From: Planobispora rosea
GTDB lineage: Bacteria > Actinomycetota > Actinomycetes > Streptosporangiales > Streptosporangiaceae
Direction: 5' to 3'
Length of the DNA: 64,000 nt
Assembly: GCF_014648175.1 (NCBI RefSeq)
Contig: NZ_BMQP01000010.1
Coordinates: 62,001 to 126,000 of the forward strand
The notes under the pieces were generated by a model that saw only the letters and a list, made by a program, of their open reading frames with translations, had not been told where the DNA came from and made no database searches. This document shows positions 18,646 to 27,355 of the stretch, piece by piece (position 1 is the stretch's first letter; each line of letters starts with the position of its first letter). Position numbers and translations under genes: made by a program.

Positions 18646-19018
18646 CGAATACTCACTACTCCTCGCCTCGTATGAGGCCGCTCATCGGCAGCAGCCAAGC
18701 AATCTTCCCTGGAGCGGCATACGAGAGACATAAAGCACGCCTCCCCCGGAGAGGTCACTCCGGGACAGCGGACGGCCTCCGCCCCGGACCCAGATCGTAT
18801 GCCCGTCGCGCCACCGCGCATGCCATCCCCGGGATGCCGCTCGTACGGGAGCCCGAACAAGACATACGCCGACGCAACCGGCAAACTATCCGGACGCTCC
18901 CAACAAGCTATCGCGCTGGGCTATTTCACGCGGCCGCCCGCCGCGGCGGCCCCGGCACGACGGAACGCGCGGGGTCGCCGCGGCGGGCGGCGGCGGGATC
19001 ACGAGACGGGCGCGGCCC
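18646..19018. other. Intergenic region between rseA and htrA with a large inverted repeat
   Basis: No convincing gene in 373 bp. A perfect 16-bp inverted repeat (GCCGCCCGCCGCGGCG at 18933-18948, its complement at 18976-18991, 27-nt loop) lies about 30 bp downstream of the rseA stop and could end or attenuate the sigE-rseA transcript before htrA. No GGAAC-type ECF promoter was found for htrA here. Confidence 0.55.
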
Positions 19019-19561
19019 TCACGGGCTGGGCGTGAGCGGCGTGGGCGAGGGGGTCGGCGTCGCAGTGCCGGTCGGCGCGACGTTCCTGGACTGGTTGGCG
19101 AACATCTCCGACGGCGGGACGCGCGGGGCCGACTCGGTGCCGTTCACGACGAACAGGGTGCCCAGCGCCACCGCCGCCGAGGCGAAGCCCACCGCCACGT
19201 AGCCGGCCCGGCGGGACCGGCGGGGGCCGGAGGACGCACGGCCGCGGGGCCGGTTGTCCGGCGGGGCGATGCTGTGCATGCTCGGGATCGGTGCCCCGCC
19301 GAAGGTCCGGGAGGCCGGGAAGGGCCGCTCACGCGGCGGCAGCGGGCCGCCGGGCTCGGCCATCCGCAGCAGCGACACGGTCAGGTCCGCCGGGATCGAC
19401 GGCCCGTCCAGGGACCGCAGGCGGCTCTTGAGCGCGCGCATGGTGTCGACCTCGGCCCGGCAGTCCGCGCAGAAGGTCAGGTGCGCCAGGGCACGGTCGC
19501 GCTCGTGGTGGTTCAGCTCTCCGTCGACAAGCGCCGAAACACGCTCTCCAAGATGACTCAT
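19019..19561 (-). CDS. rseA: Anti-sigma factor with zinc-binding ZAS domain (RseA-like)
   Basis: A 180-residue protein. The N-terminal ZAS domain shows H...HLTFCADC (about 31-38), the HX3CX2C zinc motif that in relatives binds the ECF sigma factor. A linker with Pro/Arg follows, then one membrane helix (about 128-148, YVAVGFASAAVALGTLFVV) and a Thr/Pro-rich extracytoplasmic tail. It should hold SigE inactive until envelope stress. ATG 19561 (MSHLGERV) is preferred to a start 11 codons upstream, which has no family similarity. It follows sigE by 76 bp. Confidence 0.9.
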   Translation of the reverse strand: MSHLGERVSALVDGELNHHERDRALAHLTFCADCRAEVDTMRALKSRLRSLDGPSIPADLTVSLLRMAEPGGPLPPRERPFPASRTFGGAPIPSMHSIAPPDNRPRGRASSGPRRSRRAGYVAVGFASAAVALGTLFVVNGTESAPRVPPSEMFANQSRNVAPTGTATPTPSPTPLTPSP

Positions 19562-19637
19562 GCCAGCTCCTTGCCAAGCGGCTCGTTGTGACATTCGCCT
19601 CTGACGGTCGTGCTCACTTCGGGCCCTCGCTGCTCTC

Positions 19638-20303
19638 TCATGCGAATTCCTCCCCGCGCGTGATGGTGGGGGGGAAGTGGTCGCCGCGGGGCGCGCGGTG
19701 CTCCAGCGCGTCGCGCAACTGGGCCCGGCCGCGGTGGATGCGGCTGCGGACGGTGCCGAGCTTCACGCCGAGCGTCGCGGCGATCTCCTCGTACGACAGT
19801 CCCTCGATGTCGCACAGGACGACGGCGGCGCGGAACTCCGGCGCGAGCGCGTCGAGCGCCGCCTGGATGTCGGCCTCCAGGTGGCTGTCGTCGTAGACCT
19901 GCGCGGGGGACGGCTCGCGCCCGCGCAGCCGCTCGGCCGCGTCGTCGGCGAGCCCCTCGAACCGGATGCGCTGCCTGCGCCGCGCCATGTCGAGGAACAG
20001 GTTGGTGGTGATGCGGTGCAACCAGCCTTCGAAGGTTCCCGGCGTGTAGTTCGACAGGGACCTGAAGACCCGGACGAAGACCTCCTGGGTGAGATCCTCG
20101 GCATCGTGCACGTTGCCGGTCAGCCGGTAGGCCAGCCGATATACGCGGGCCGAATGGGTTCGGACGACCTCCTCCCAGGTGGGAGGCGTCCAGTCAGGCA
20201 CGGGAGCGTCCACCTGGTGGTCGGATCCGTCCACCAGAACTCCTCTCTCGGGGACCACCGCTATCGCCATAGTGCCTGGTTTTGTCCCTTCGTGCGTACT
20301 CAT
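19638..20303 (-). CDS. sigE: ECF RNA polymerase sigma factor SigE
   Basis: A 221-residue ECF sigma factor. Region 2 spans about 45-110 ([26 protein letters not shown]) and region 4 about 155-205 ([24 protein letters not shown]). The order sigE-rseA-htrA-tatB identifies it as the envelope-stress SigE. The start is uncertain: TTG 20321, ATG 20306/20303 and ATG 20270 are all in frame; 20303 is used because the predicted ECF promoter puts the transcript start close to 20333 and no strong ribosome site favours another. Confidence 0.9.
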   Translation of the reverse strand: MSTHEGTKPGTMAIAVVPERGVLVDGSDHQVDAPVPDWTPPTWEEVVRTHSARVYRLAYRLTGNVHDAEDLTQEVFVRVFRSLSNYTPGTFEGWLHRITTNLFLDMARRRQRIRFEGLADDAAERLRGREPSPAQVYDDSHLEADIQAALDALAPEFRAAVVLCDIEGLSYEEIAATLGVKLGTVRSRIHRGRAQLRDALEHRAPRGDHFPPTITRGEEFA

Positions 20304-20339
20304 CATCTGCACGACCGGCAAAGGCCGCTTAAACCGTGC

Positions 20340-20366
20340 AACGCACTGGCCGTGACATGAGTTCCC
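20340..20366 (-). promoter_or_regulatory. ECF-type promoter of sigE (probable autoregulation)
   Basis: On the minus strand GGGAAC (20366-20361), a 17-bp spacer and CGTT (20343-20340) match the GGAAC-N(16-18)-CGTT pattern recognised by SigE/SigH-type ECF factors. It lies 37 bp upstream of the chosen sigE start, so SigE probably drives its own operon. Confidence 0.6.
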
Positions 20367-20441
20367 GATCGGGCCTGACTCCCTTAGGCTGCGACCCAGT
20401 GTCTATGTGACGGTGTACGGAGAAAGCGGGAGGAGAGGCCG

Positions 20442-21092
20442 ATGGCAGAGACGCCGACAAGTCCGTTGGAGGCCACTCTGGCCTATGCCGAGGACTTCCA
20501 TCCCGAGGACGAGATCCTCCGTACCGCACGGCAGCGGGCCGCCGAGGTGGGCGCGCCCCCGATCGCGCCCAGCGGCGGCGCCGCCCTCTGTTTCCTCGCC
20601 ACGGCCATCAACGCCCGCGCCGTCGTGGAGATCGGCACCGGCTGCGGCGTCTCCGGCCTGTGGCTGCTGCGCGGCATGCGCCAGGACGGCACGCTCACCA
20701 GCGTCGACGTCGAGCCGGAGCACCAGCGCCTGGCCCGGCAGAGCTTCGCCCAGGCCGGTTTCTCCGGCGGACGGGTCCGGCTGATCACCGGCCGCGCCCT
20801 CGACGTGCTGCCGCGCCTGTCCGACGGCGGCTACGACCTGGTCTTCTGCGACGGCGCCAAGCAGGAGTACGGCGACTACCTCGCCGAGGCCATCCGGCTG
20901 CTGCGCCCGGGCGGCATCGTCACCTTCGACAACGCCCTGTGGCACCACCGGGTCGCCGACCCCACCCAACGCGACCCGGACACCGTCGCCGTACGGGAGC
21001 TGGGCAAGCTGGTCCGCTCCGACGAACGGCTCCGCCCGCTCCTGCTGCCCCTCGGCAACGGCATCCTCGCCGCCGTCAAGCTCGCCGGCTAG
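20442..21092 (+). CDS. Class I O-methyltransferase (Rv1220c-like)
   Basis: A 216-residue SAM-dependent O-methyltransferase of the catechol-OMT-like family: VVEIGTGCGVSGLWLL (SAM glycine loop, about 60-75), SVDVEPEHQRLAR, YDLVFCDGAKQEYGDYL with metal-binding Asp, and GGIVTFDNALWHHRV. Divergent from sigE, the same arrangement as Rv1220c-sigE in M. tuberculosis. GGGAGGAGAGG precedes the ATG. Substrate unknown. Confidence 0.88.
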   Translation: MAETPTSPLEATLAYAEDFHPEDEILRTARQRAAEVGAPPIAPSGGAALCFLATAINARAVVEIGTGCGVSGLWLLRGMRQDGTLTSVDVEPEHQRLARQSFAQAGFSGGRVRLITGRALDVLPRLSDGGYDLVFCDGAKQEYGDYLAEAIRLLRPGGIVTFDNALWHHRVADPTQRDPDTVAVRELGKLVRSDERLRPLLLPLGNGILAAVKLAG

Positions 21093-21183
21093 CGCCGTAT
21101 CCGGCACCGTTCGCCCTGCTGGAGTACGGTCAGCCCTTGAACGGCGACGAACAGCCGGGCCTGCATGACGACGAGCAGGTGCG

Positions 21184-22482
21184 TCAATCGGTGCTGCTGT
21201 CGGCCCGGGGCGTGCCCGTGGCGGAGATCACCGAGATGACCTCCGCCATCCCGACCGGGTCCGTCCGTGCCGCCTTGGCCGCCGCCCCCGTGCCGGGCCC
21301 GCACGCCGCCTCCAGCAGGTGGTCCCCGATCGCGAAGTCGATCGCGTGCGCGACCGGGCTACCGTTCTCATCGAGCTGCTGGTAATTCCTCAGATTGATG
21401 CCGAAGGCGAACCGGCGGCCGCCGTCGGCATCGGAGAACGCGAAGGTCTGCATTCCGGGGACGCTCCCGTCGTGCCCCCAGAACCTGCCGCACGGCAGGT
21501 CGAGGGGGAAGATCCCGAGACCGTAGTCGATCACGGCGCCCGACAGCGACCGGATGGACACGGTCTTCCGCATCTCGGCGAGCAGAGCCGCGTCGAGCAG
21601 TTCGCCGCGCAGCAGCAGCCGGAAGAAGCGGTTGAGGTCCTCCATCGTCGAGACGGCCGCAGCCGAGGTCCAGCCCCAGGACATGTTGTAGACGCTGTAG
21701 TCCTTGGGCGGGTCGAAGAACCCGAAGAGCGCCTCGTACGCCTTGGAGCTCGGCCCGGGCAGGTACGGCGTACGCGGGAACCACGTGTGCCGCAGCCCGG
21801 CCTTCCGGAAGACGTGGTCGGTGATGTACCGCTCGGCGCTCATGCCCGTCACCTTCTCCAGTAGCAGGCCGGCGATGACGAAGTTCGTGTTCGAGTACAC
21901 CCCGGGCGTCGCCCCCGGCTGCCCGGTCGCGGGGGCGCCGAGCCCCGCCCGCGCCAGCTCCTCCGGCAGGAAGGTACGGAAGCGGTTGGCGTCCAGGCTC
22001 CCGACCGTCGGGAAGAGCACCTCGATGTGGTTGGCGATGTGGCTGGTGTGGTTGAGCAGCATGCGTACGGTGATCCGCCGCCCGCGCTCACCCGGGATCA
22101 CATCCGGCAGATAGCGGCCGACGGGGGCATCGAGCTCGATCGTGCCCTTGCCGACCTGCTGTAACACGGCCACCGCAACGAACGACTTGGTGACGCTCCC
22201 GGCCCGGTGCACCATCTCGGGACGCATCGGGCGGCGGGTCTCGACGTCGGCGATGCCTGCGGCGCCCTTCCACCTCCGCCGGCCGTCCACGACGTTCGAA
22301 TGGATGCCGTACATGCCGGCCTCGTGCACGGCGTCCAGCGTCTGGCGCAGCCGCTGCCGGTCGAGGCCGCCTTCTGCAGTGGCGTCCGCAGTGGCGGCCG
22401 CAGGGCTCGCCGCGAACAGCGCGGCGGCCAGGGTCGCGGCTGCCAGCCGCGAGGCGGACGTACCGAATCGACACATGGTCAT
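21184..22482 (-). CDS. Secreted serine hydrolase (beta-lactamase/DD-peptidase family)
   Basis: A 432-residue exported protein with a signal peptide (MTMCRFGTSASRLAAATLAA, cleaved near ASPAAATADA). It has the penicillin-binding folds: SxxK as GSVTKSF (about 92-98), YxN as GVYSNTNF (about 195), and a late HDGSVPG replacing KTG. It is close to the Streptomyces R61 DD-carboxypeptidase and esterase group (S12). Likely acts on peptidoglycan stems or small esters outside the cell. The ATG giving MTMCRF is preferred to ATG 22494 four codons upstream because the signal peptide fits better. Confidence 0.85.
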   Translation of the reverse strand: MTMCRFGTSASRLAAATLAAALFAASPAAATADATAEGGLDRQRLRQTLDAVHEAGMYGIHSNVVDGRRRWKGAAGIADVETRRPMRPEMVHRAGSVTKSFVAVAVLQQVGKGTIELDAPVGRYLPDVIPGERGRRITVRMLLNHTSHIANHIEVLFPTVGSLDANRFRTFLPEELARAGLGAPATGQPGATPGVYSNTNFVIAGLLLEKVTGMSAERYITDHVFRKAGLRHTWFPRTPYLPGPSSKAYEALFGFFDPPKDYSVYNMSWGWTSAAAVSTMEDLNRFFRLLLRGELLDAALLAEMRKTVSIRSLSGAVIDYGLGIFPLDLPCGRFWGHDGSVPGMQTFAFSDADGGRRFAFGINLRNYQQLDENGSPVAHAIDFAIGDHLLEAACGPGTGAAAKAARTDPVGMAEVISVISATGTPRADSSTD

Positions 22483-22655
22483 GGCGCCCAGCATGCGTCT
22501 TCCGATTCATGTACCGGCTTGCTCTGCGGCGCGACTGCCGTAGGCACACGGTAGGACGGGCTTACCCAGTGGTAAGACGGGCGTACTCACCGCGCGCCAC
22601 CGGCCGCACGGTACAGGTGATCGATTCGCTTTCGGCCGCCCGTCGTCGTGGTGGT

Positions 22656-22730
22656 CTTCTTGGTCTCGCGCTTCTTGGTCTCGCGCTTCTTGGTCTCGCG
22701 CTTCTTGGTCTCGCGCTTCTTGGTCTCGCG
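22656..22730. repeat. 15-bp minisatellite, five perfect copies
   Basis: Five identical copies of CTTCTTGGTCTCGCG run from 22656 to 22730 with no mismatch. The period is a multiple of three. It lies about 180 bp downstream of the pepA stop. Perfect identity suggests recent or ongoing slippage. Confidence 0.95.
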
Positions 22731-22756
22731 GCGCTCAGGAAGGGTGAGGCCCTGGG

Positions 22757-22780
22757 CCGTCCGGCTCAGCAGCCGGACGG
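22757..22780. terminator. Hairpin between pepA and the minisatellite
   Basis: CCGTCCGGCT (22757-22766) pairs perfectly with AGCCGGACGG (22771-22780) over a 4-nt loop CAGC. It lies 128 bp after the pepA stop and probably ends that transcript. Confidence 0.6.
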
Positions 22781-22907
22781 CAGTTCACAGCGGCGCGAAC
22801 GTTGCCTGATGCGGCACCGGGAAGGGCCGCAGACGCCCCGGGAGCCGTTCCCCGGCCGGTCCGCGGCCCGGAGGCCGCGAGGCGGGGAAACAGCCCCTCG
22901 TACGGCC

Positions 22908-24368
22908 TCAGCCGCCCGACAGCCACTCCAGCAACAGGCGCACCCCGAAGCCGGTGGCTCCCTTGGTGAGGATGCCCTCGTCGGCGGTGCTGCGCCCGAC
23001 CCCCGCGATGTCCAGGTGCGCCCACGGCCGCTTGCCGGTGAACTCGCGCAGGAACAGCGCGGCGGTGATCGAGCCCGCGCCGTAGGTGGATCCCGCCTCG
23101 ATGTTGGCCAGGTCCGCGACCGACGACTCCAGCGCCGGAACGTAGTCCTCGGTCAGCGGCATCCGCCAGAGCCGCTCGCCGCTGCTCTCCCCGGCCTCGG
23201 TCAGTTCGGCGGCCAGCCCGTCGTCGGAGGCGAACAGGGCGCCCAGGCCCTTGCCCAGGGCGATGCTGATCGCCCCGGTCAGCGTGGCGACGTCGACCAT
23301 GACGTCGGGGTTCAGCTCGGCGTCGGCGTAGGCCAGCGCGTCGGCCATCACCAGGCGGCCCTCTGCGTCGGTGTTGAGCACCTCGACGGTCCGCCCGCCG
23401 TACTGCGTGATGACGTCGCCGGGACGCTGGGCCGTACCGGAGAAGGCGTTCTCGGCCGCGGCGATCAGGCCGGTGACGCGGACCGGAGCTCCGAGAGCGG
23501 CCAGGGCGCCCAGGACCGCGATGACGACCGCACCGCCCGCCATGTCGGTCTTCATGAACTTCATGCCCTCGGTGGGCTTGATCGACAGGCCGCCGGTGTC
23601 GTAGGTGATGCCCTTCCCGACCAGGACGACGTGCTTGAGCGGGGTACCCCCGGCACGGCGCTCGGTGGCGTCCTCGGGCTCGTAGGAGAGCTGGATCAGC
23701 CGCGGCGGGCTCACCGCCCCCTGGCCGACGGCCAGGATGCCGCCGAAGCCCTCGGAGAGCAGGGCGTCCTCGTCCCAGATCCGCGCGCTCATCCGGCCGC
23801 GCGGGCCCTCCTCGGCCAGCTGCTCCAGGGCCCGCTCCGCGAGCCACTGGGGGGTCTTCACCGAGGAGGGCATGTTGGCCAGGTCTCTGGCGAACGCGAC
23901 CGCTTCCGCGATCACCCGTCCCCGCTCCACCGCGGCCTCGGCGCCCTCGCCCGCGAACTCGATCGCCGCCACCGGTCCGGAGCCGCTGTTCTCGCCGATC
24001 CGGAAGGTGTAGGAGGCCAGCAGCGCGCCCTCCACGAGCGCCGCCCCGGCGGGCCCTGCGGGCAGCACCACGCTGAGCGCGTCCCGCCCCCTGGCCCGGC
24101 GGGCCACCGCCGCACCCGCCTTGCGCAGCGCGGCGGCCGAACCGTCGCCGACGCCGTACAGCAGGACCCGGCCGACGGCGTCGCCGCGCGCGACGGGCAC
24201 CTCGACGATCTCACCCGCCTCGCCCTTGGCCTGGTAGTGGCCGAGCAGCGCGGCGGCGGGCAGCGGGAGCTCGACCTGCGGGTCGAGGTCCGCGTCGAAA
24301 GGAACCGCGAGCAGCTCGGCGTCGGCCGGCATCCGGACGGCCGTAGTGATCGAGGTCTGTATGGGCAC
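22908..24368 (-). CDS. pepA: Leucyl aminopeptidase (M17)
   Basis: A 486-residue dizinc aminopeptidase. The C-terminal catalytic domain carries VLVGKGITYDTGGLSIKP (Lys and Asp metal ligands), MKFMKTDMAGGA and the family signature NTDAEGRLVMADAL (about 337-350). It removes N-terminal residues from peptides and usually forms hexamers. GTG 24368 is chosen (GGAG 8 nt upstream, similarity starts VPIQTSI); an in-frame start 16 codons upstream lacks a ribosome site. It lies 119 bp downstream of the small DUF3117 gene. Confidence 0.93.
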   Translation of the reverse strand: MPIQTSITTAVRMPADAELLAVPFDADLDPQVELPLPAAALLGHYQAKGEAGEIVEVPVARGDAVGRVLLYGVGDGSAAALRKAGAAVARRARGRDALSVVLPAGPAGAALVEGALLASYTFRIGENSGSGPVAAIEFAGEGAEAAVERGRVIAEAVAFARDLANMPSSVKTPQWLAERALEQLAEEGPRGRMSARIWDEDALLSEGFGGILAVGQGAVSPPRLIQLSYEPEDATERRAGGTPLKHVVLVGKGITYDTGGLSIKPTEGMKFMKTDMAGGAVVIAVLGALAALGAPVRVTGLIAAAENAFSGTAQRPGDVITQYGGRTVEVLNTDAEGRLVMADALAYADAELNPDVMVDVATLTGAISIALGKGLGALFASDDGLAAELTEAGESSGERLWRMPLTEDYVPALESSVADLANIEAGSTYGAGSITAALFLREFTGKRPWAHLDIAGVGRSTADEGILTKGATGFGVRLLLEWLSGG

Positions 24369-24487
24369 GTGGTAGCTCCACTTCTCAAACCGGTGAGAAC
24401 GCCGCGGCCCTGGCACGGGCCACCGCAGGGGGGCCTGTTCGCCAGGGCCGTGTCGTTGGTCGGCGCACCGCCGGGATCAGGTCGGCC

Positions 24488-24655
24488 TCAGCCGACGACC
24501 TTCTTCAGTTCCTCTCCGAGGGCGCCGGCTTCGTCCGCCGAGAGCTCGACGACAAGCCGCCCGCCGCCCTCCAGCGGGACCCGCATGACGATTCCCCTGC
24601 CTTCCTTGACGACCTCCAGCGGACCATCGCCGGTCCTCGGCTTCATCGCCGCCAT
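24488..24655 (-). CDS. DUF3117-family small protein
   Basis: A 55-residue conserved actinobacterial protein, MAAMKPRTGDGPLEVVKEGR onward, with VPLEGGGRLVVEL and a helical end EAGALGEELKKVVG. Length and sequence match the family almost end to end. Function unknown; in Mycobacterium the equivalent lies near tagA, as here (tag is 2.3 kb away). The ATG at 24655 is used because conservation starts exactly there. Longer in-frame extensions to 24718 are not supported. Confidence 0.9.
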   Translation of the reverse strand: MAAMKPRTGDGPLEVVKEGRGIVMRVPLEGGGRLVVELSADEAGALGEELKKVVG

Positions 24656-24846
24656 GCGTGTATCCCTTCCTGCTCCGGGCTTTCGGATCTCCCACTGACC
24701 CGAGGGTGGCCGACGCATTCACGTCTTCTGTGATGTCCTATTATCCTGCCTCCACGCTCAGAATGGGAACGATCAGCTTCCCCTTTGACACCATCTGGCA
24801 CCCGGCACCGTTGTACCGGACCCCTCCGGCGACCAAACTTGTCTCC

Positions 24847-25629
24847 GTGAACGCCCGCGCCGCGCTGTTCGATCTGTACGGGGACCACCTGCGGTCCCGG
24901 GGCGGCCGTGCGTCCGTCGCCGCTCTCGTCCGCCTGCTCGCACCGCTGGAGATCGCGGCTCCCGCCGTGCGCACGGCCGTCTCGCGGATGGTCCGCCAGG
25001 GATGGCTCGCTCCGGTCCGCCTGCCCCGGGGGCCCGGCTACGAGGCCACTCCGAAGTGCGTGCGCCGTCTCGACGAGGCCGCGCTGAGAATTTACCGAGC
25101 CGGGACGATCACCTGGTCGGGCCGGTGGCACCTGATCGTGGTCGAGCCGGTCCGCGAGCGCCCCCGGCGTGAGCGGCTCAGGGCCAGCCTGTCCTTCCTG
25201 GGGTACGCGCCGCTGTCGGAGACGACCTGGGTCGGCCCCCGTCCCTCCCCCGAGCTCGACACGCTGATCGCGGGCGAGGGAGTGCACGCCGAACGGTTCG
25301 ACGCGGTGCTCGACGGCGATGCCCGGGCCCTGGTCGCCCGGACCTGGGATCTGGAGGCCATCGGGGCCGCCTACGAGGAGTGGCTGGCCCGCGCGATGGA
25401 ACTCCTCGGCGCCCTGCCGGACGACGCCGACGACGACCGGATGTTCGCCACCCGCAGCAGGCTGGTGCACGGCTGGCGCAACTTCCTGTTCCGCGACCCA
25501 GGTCTCCCCGCCGACCTCCTCCCGCCGGGCTGGCCCGGCGAGAAGGCACGGGCCTACTTCGAGCAGGAGGCCGCGCGCCTGCTCCCCGCCGCCGCCGCCT
25601 TCGTCGACCGCCACCTGGCCGAATCCTGA
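24847..25629 (+). CDS. PaaX-family transcriptional regulator
   Basis: A 260-residue regulator: N-terminal winged helix (about 1-75, ALFDLYGDHLRSRGGRASVAALVRLL and VRTAVSRMVRQGWL), a central PaaX-like domain (WHLIVVEPVRERPRRERLRASL, LGYAPLSETTWVGPR) and a helical C-terminal domain with RSRLVHGWRNFLFRDPGLP. PaaX proteins respond to phenylacetyl-CoA and repress aromatic catabolism. GTG 24847 is chosen because the fold starts there. The enoyl-CoA hydratase follows by 29 bp, so the pair is a likely regulator-enzyme operon. Confidence 0.85.
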   Translation: MNARAALFDLYGDHLRSRGGRASVAALVRLLAPLEIAAPAVRTAVSRMVRQGWLAPVRLPRGPGYEATPKCVRRLDEAALRIYRAGTITWSGRWHLIVVEPVRERPRRERLRASLSFLGYAPLSETTWVGPRPSPELDTLIAGEGVHAERFDAVLDGDARALVARTWDLEAIGAAYEEWLARAMELLGALPDDADDDRMFATRSRLVHGWRNFLFRDPGLPADLLPPGWPGEKARAYFEQEAARLLPAAAAFVDRHLAES

Positions 25630-25658
25630 CCGCGCCGAACCCTGAAGGGGGTCTTCCG

Positions 25659-26441
25659 TTGAACGATGTCCTCTATTCCGTCGACGAAGCCGTCGCCACC
25701 ATCACGCTGGACCGCCCCGAGGCGATGAACTCCCTGACCGTCCGGGCCAAGACCGATCTGCTCGAGGCGCTGACCAGTGCCGCGCAGGCCTACGCCGTGC
25801 GCGCGGTTCTGCTGACGGGGGCGGGGCGGGCGTTCTGCGCCGGCCAGGACCTCACCGAGCACGCCGCCAACCTGGAGGCGGGCCGGGGGCTCAACGACAC
25901 CGTGCGCACCCACTACAACCCGATCATCCGGGCGATCACGGAGATGGGCAAGCCGGTCGTCGCCGCGGTGAACGGCGTCGCGGCGGGCGCGGGCGCCTCC
26001 CTGGCCTTCGCCTGCGACCTGCGGATCGCCTCCGACAGGGCCAAGTTCACGATGGCCTTCACCGGGATCGGGCTGGCCCCCGACTCCGGCGCGTCCTGGA
26101 CCCTGCAGCGCCTGGTGGGACCGGCCCGCGCGGCCGAGCTGCTCCTGCTGAACGAGCCGATCGACGCCGCCCGCGCGCTGGAGCTCGGCATCGTGTCCAA
26201 GGTCGTCTCGGCCGAGGACCTCGCCGCCGAGGCCCGGGCTCTGGCCGTACGGCTGGCACAGGGCCCGACCAGCGCCTATGCCGCGACCAAGCAGGCTCTG
26301 GCATCAGCGGCCGGCAGTACGCTGAACGAGGCGCTGGAGCTGGAGGCCGACCTCCAGGACGCCTGCGCCAAAACCGGCGACCACCTGAACGCCACCCGCG
26401 CGTTCCTCAGCAAGGAGCGCCCGGTCTTCCAAGGGCGTTAG
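25659..26441 (+). CDS. Enoyl-CoA hydratase/isomerase (PaaG-like)
   Basis: A 260-residue crotonase-fold enzyme: ITLDRPEAMNSLT, AFCAGQDL (oxyanion-hole loop, about 63-70), VAAVNGVAAGAGASLAFACDLRIAS (second oxyanion strand, about 102-127), then FTGIGLAPDSGASW. An acidic Asp where isomerases have their base (APDSGAS) and the paaX-like neighbour suggest PaaG-type phenylacetate isomerase/hydratase. Start is TTG 25659, preceded by GAAGGGGG. Confidence 0.85.
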   Translation: MNDVLYSVDEAVATITLDRPEAMNSLTVRAKTDLLEALTSAAQAYAVRAVLLTGAGRAFCAGQDLTEHAANLEAGRGLNDTVRTHYNPIIRAITEMGKPVVAAVNGVAAGAGASLAFACDLRIASDRAKFTMAFTGIGLAPDSGASWTLQRLVGPARAAELLLLNEPIDAARALELGIVSKVVSAEDLAAEARALAVRLAQGPTSAYAATKQALASAAGSTLNEALELEADLQDACAKTGDHLNATRAFLSKERPVFQGR

Positions 26442-26499
26442 GCATCGGCGCCGGCGTCGGCCGGGGCGTTCTCCGTCCCGGCGCGTCAGGCTCCGAGCG

Positions 26500-26718
26500 G
26501 TGATCGTCGTCCCGGTGCTGGTCGCGCTCTTCGCCGTGCTGCTGGTGATCGCTCCTCCGACGCTGGGCAAGCCCCTGGGATTCCTGGCCGTGCTCGTCGC
26601 CGGCGGGGTCGCCGTGCTCCTGGGGAGGCCGGCGCACGCCCTCCGGACCAGGCTGGGAGTCACCGCCGAGGAGGCGAGGGCGATCGTCGCCGGGGCGCGG
26701 GCCCGCCGCCGGGGATGA
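26500..26718 (+). CDS. Small two-helix membrane protein
   Basis: A 72-residue protein from GTG 26500 with two hydrophobic segments (VVPVLVALFAVLLVIAPPTL and FLAVLVAGGVAVLLG) and a basic, alanine-rich C-terminus (EEARAIVAGARARRRG). Codon usage is GC-rich at third positions as in neighbouring genes, and the hydrophobic pattern is unlikely for random sequence. No family was recognised. It follows the crotonase gene by 58 bp. No clear ribosome site was seen, so the start is uncertain. Confidence 0.5.
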   Translation: MIVVPVLVALFAVLLVIAPPTLGKPLGFLAVLVAGGVAVLLGRPAHALRTRLGVTAEEARAIVAGARARRRG

Positions 26719-26743
26719 CGCGGAACGCCGGGAGACACGGCTC

Positions 26744-26812
26744 AGGCTCTCAGGAGGGGTTCAGCCCGGGAGGAGGGGTTCAGGCGCTCAGGAGGGGCTC
26801 AGGAGCTCAGGA
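26744..26812. repeat. Degenerate CTCCTGAG repeats at the tag 3' end
   Basis: Read on the minus strand, the last codons and stop of tag (CTCTCCTGAG) are followed by about six imperfect copies of the same eight-to-ten-base word (CTCCTGAGC, CCCTCCTGAG, GCCTGAACCCCTCC, and so on) over about 65 bp. The first copy includes the tag stop codon. Confidence 0.75.
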
Positions 26813-27355
26813 GAGGCCGTCCCGGACCCAGCAGCCGGAGACGTGGTCGTTGACCAGGCCGATGGCCTGCATCAGCGCGTAGGCGGTGGTGGGCCCGACG
26901 AAACGGAAGCCGTGCCGCTTCAGCTCCTTGGCCAGGGCCCGGGAGCCGGGTGTCTGGGCGGGCACGTCGGCGTCGGTCCGCGGCGCCGGGGATCCCGGGT
27001 CGGCGTAGCGCCAGACGAGGTCCGAGAGGCCGACGTCGAGGGCCACCCGGGCGTTGGCCACAGCCGCCTCGATCTTGGCCCGGTTGCGGACGATGCCCGG
27101 GTCGGCGAGCAGCCGGTCGATGTCGGCCTGGCCGAACGCCGCCACGGCCGGGATGGAGAACCCGGCGAAGGCGGCGCGGAAGTTCTCCCGCTTGCGCAGG
27201 ATCGTGATCCACGACAGGCCCGACTGGAACGCCTCCAGGGTGAGCCGCTCGAACACCCGGTCGTCACCCTCGACCCGGCGACCCCACTCCTCGTCGTGGT
27301 AGGCGATGTACTCGGGTGCGGAGGTCACCCATCCGCACCGCGTGATCCCGGTCAC
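26807..27355 (-). CDS. tag: DNA-3-methyladenine glycosylase I
   Basis: A 182-residue base-excision enzyme that removes 3-methyladenine. Family marks: RCGWV at the start, YHDEEWG, ERLTLEAFQSGLSWITILRKRENFRAAF (helix-hairpin region with the catalytic Glu), and the C-terminal FVGPTTAYALMQAIGLVNDH. The zinc ligands Cys (residue 7), His and the late HVSGCW are present. Its start overlaps the stop of the DivIVA-like gene by 4 bp (ATGA), so the two are coupled, the same pair as Rv1209-tagA. Confidence 0.93.
   Translation of the reverse strand: MTGITRCGWVTSAPEYIAYHDEEWGRRVEGDDRVFERLTLEAFQSGLSWITILRKRENFRAAFAGFSIPAVAAFGQADIDRLLADPGIVRNRAKIEAAVANARVALDVGLSDLVWRYADPGSPAPRTDADVPAQTPGSRALAKELKRHGFRFVGPTTAYALMQAIGLVNDHVSGCWVRDGLS

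Larger units (their letters stand above)
22483..22907. other. Intergenic region between serine hydrolase and pepA
   Basis: About 425 bp without a supportable gene. It holds a 15-bp x 5 tandem repeat and a perfect 10-bp stem hairpin, listed separately. On the minus strand the repeat would read (RETKK)5 in an open stretch of about 60 codons, but that stretch has no ATG, GTG or TTG before the repeat. Confidence 0.6.

Noticed and set aside
22509..24698. A long plus-strand open frame with a Leu/Gly/Ala repeat.
   Set aside because: It lies antisense to pepA and DUF3117, and its repeat is the 15-bp minisatellite; protein composition is that of a shadow frame.
26807..27352. A functional link between Tag and the DivIVA-like protein.
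   Set aside because: The 4-bp overlap shows co-translation, but the same pairing is common in actinobacteria without known functional linkage.
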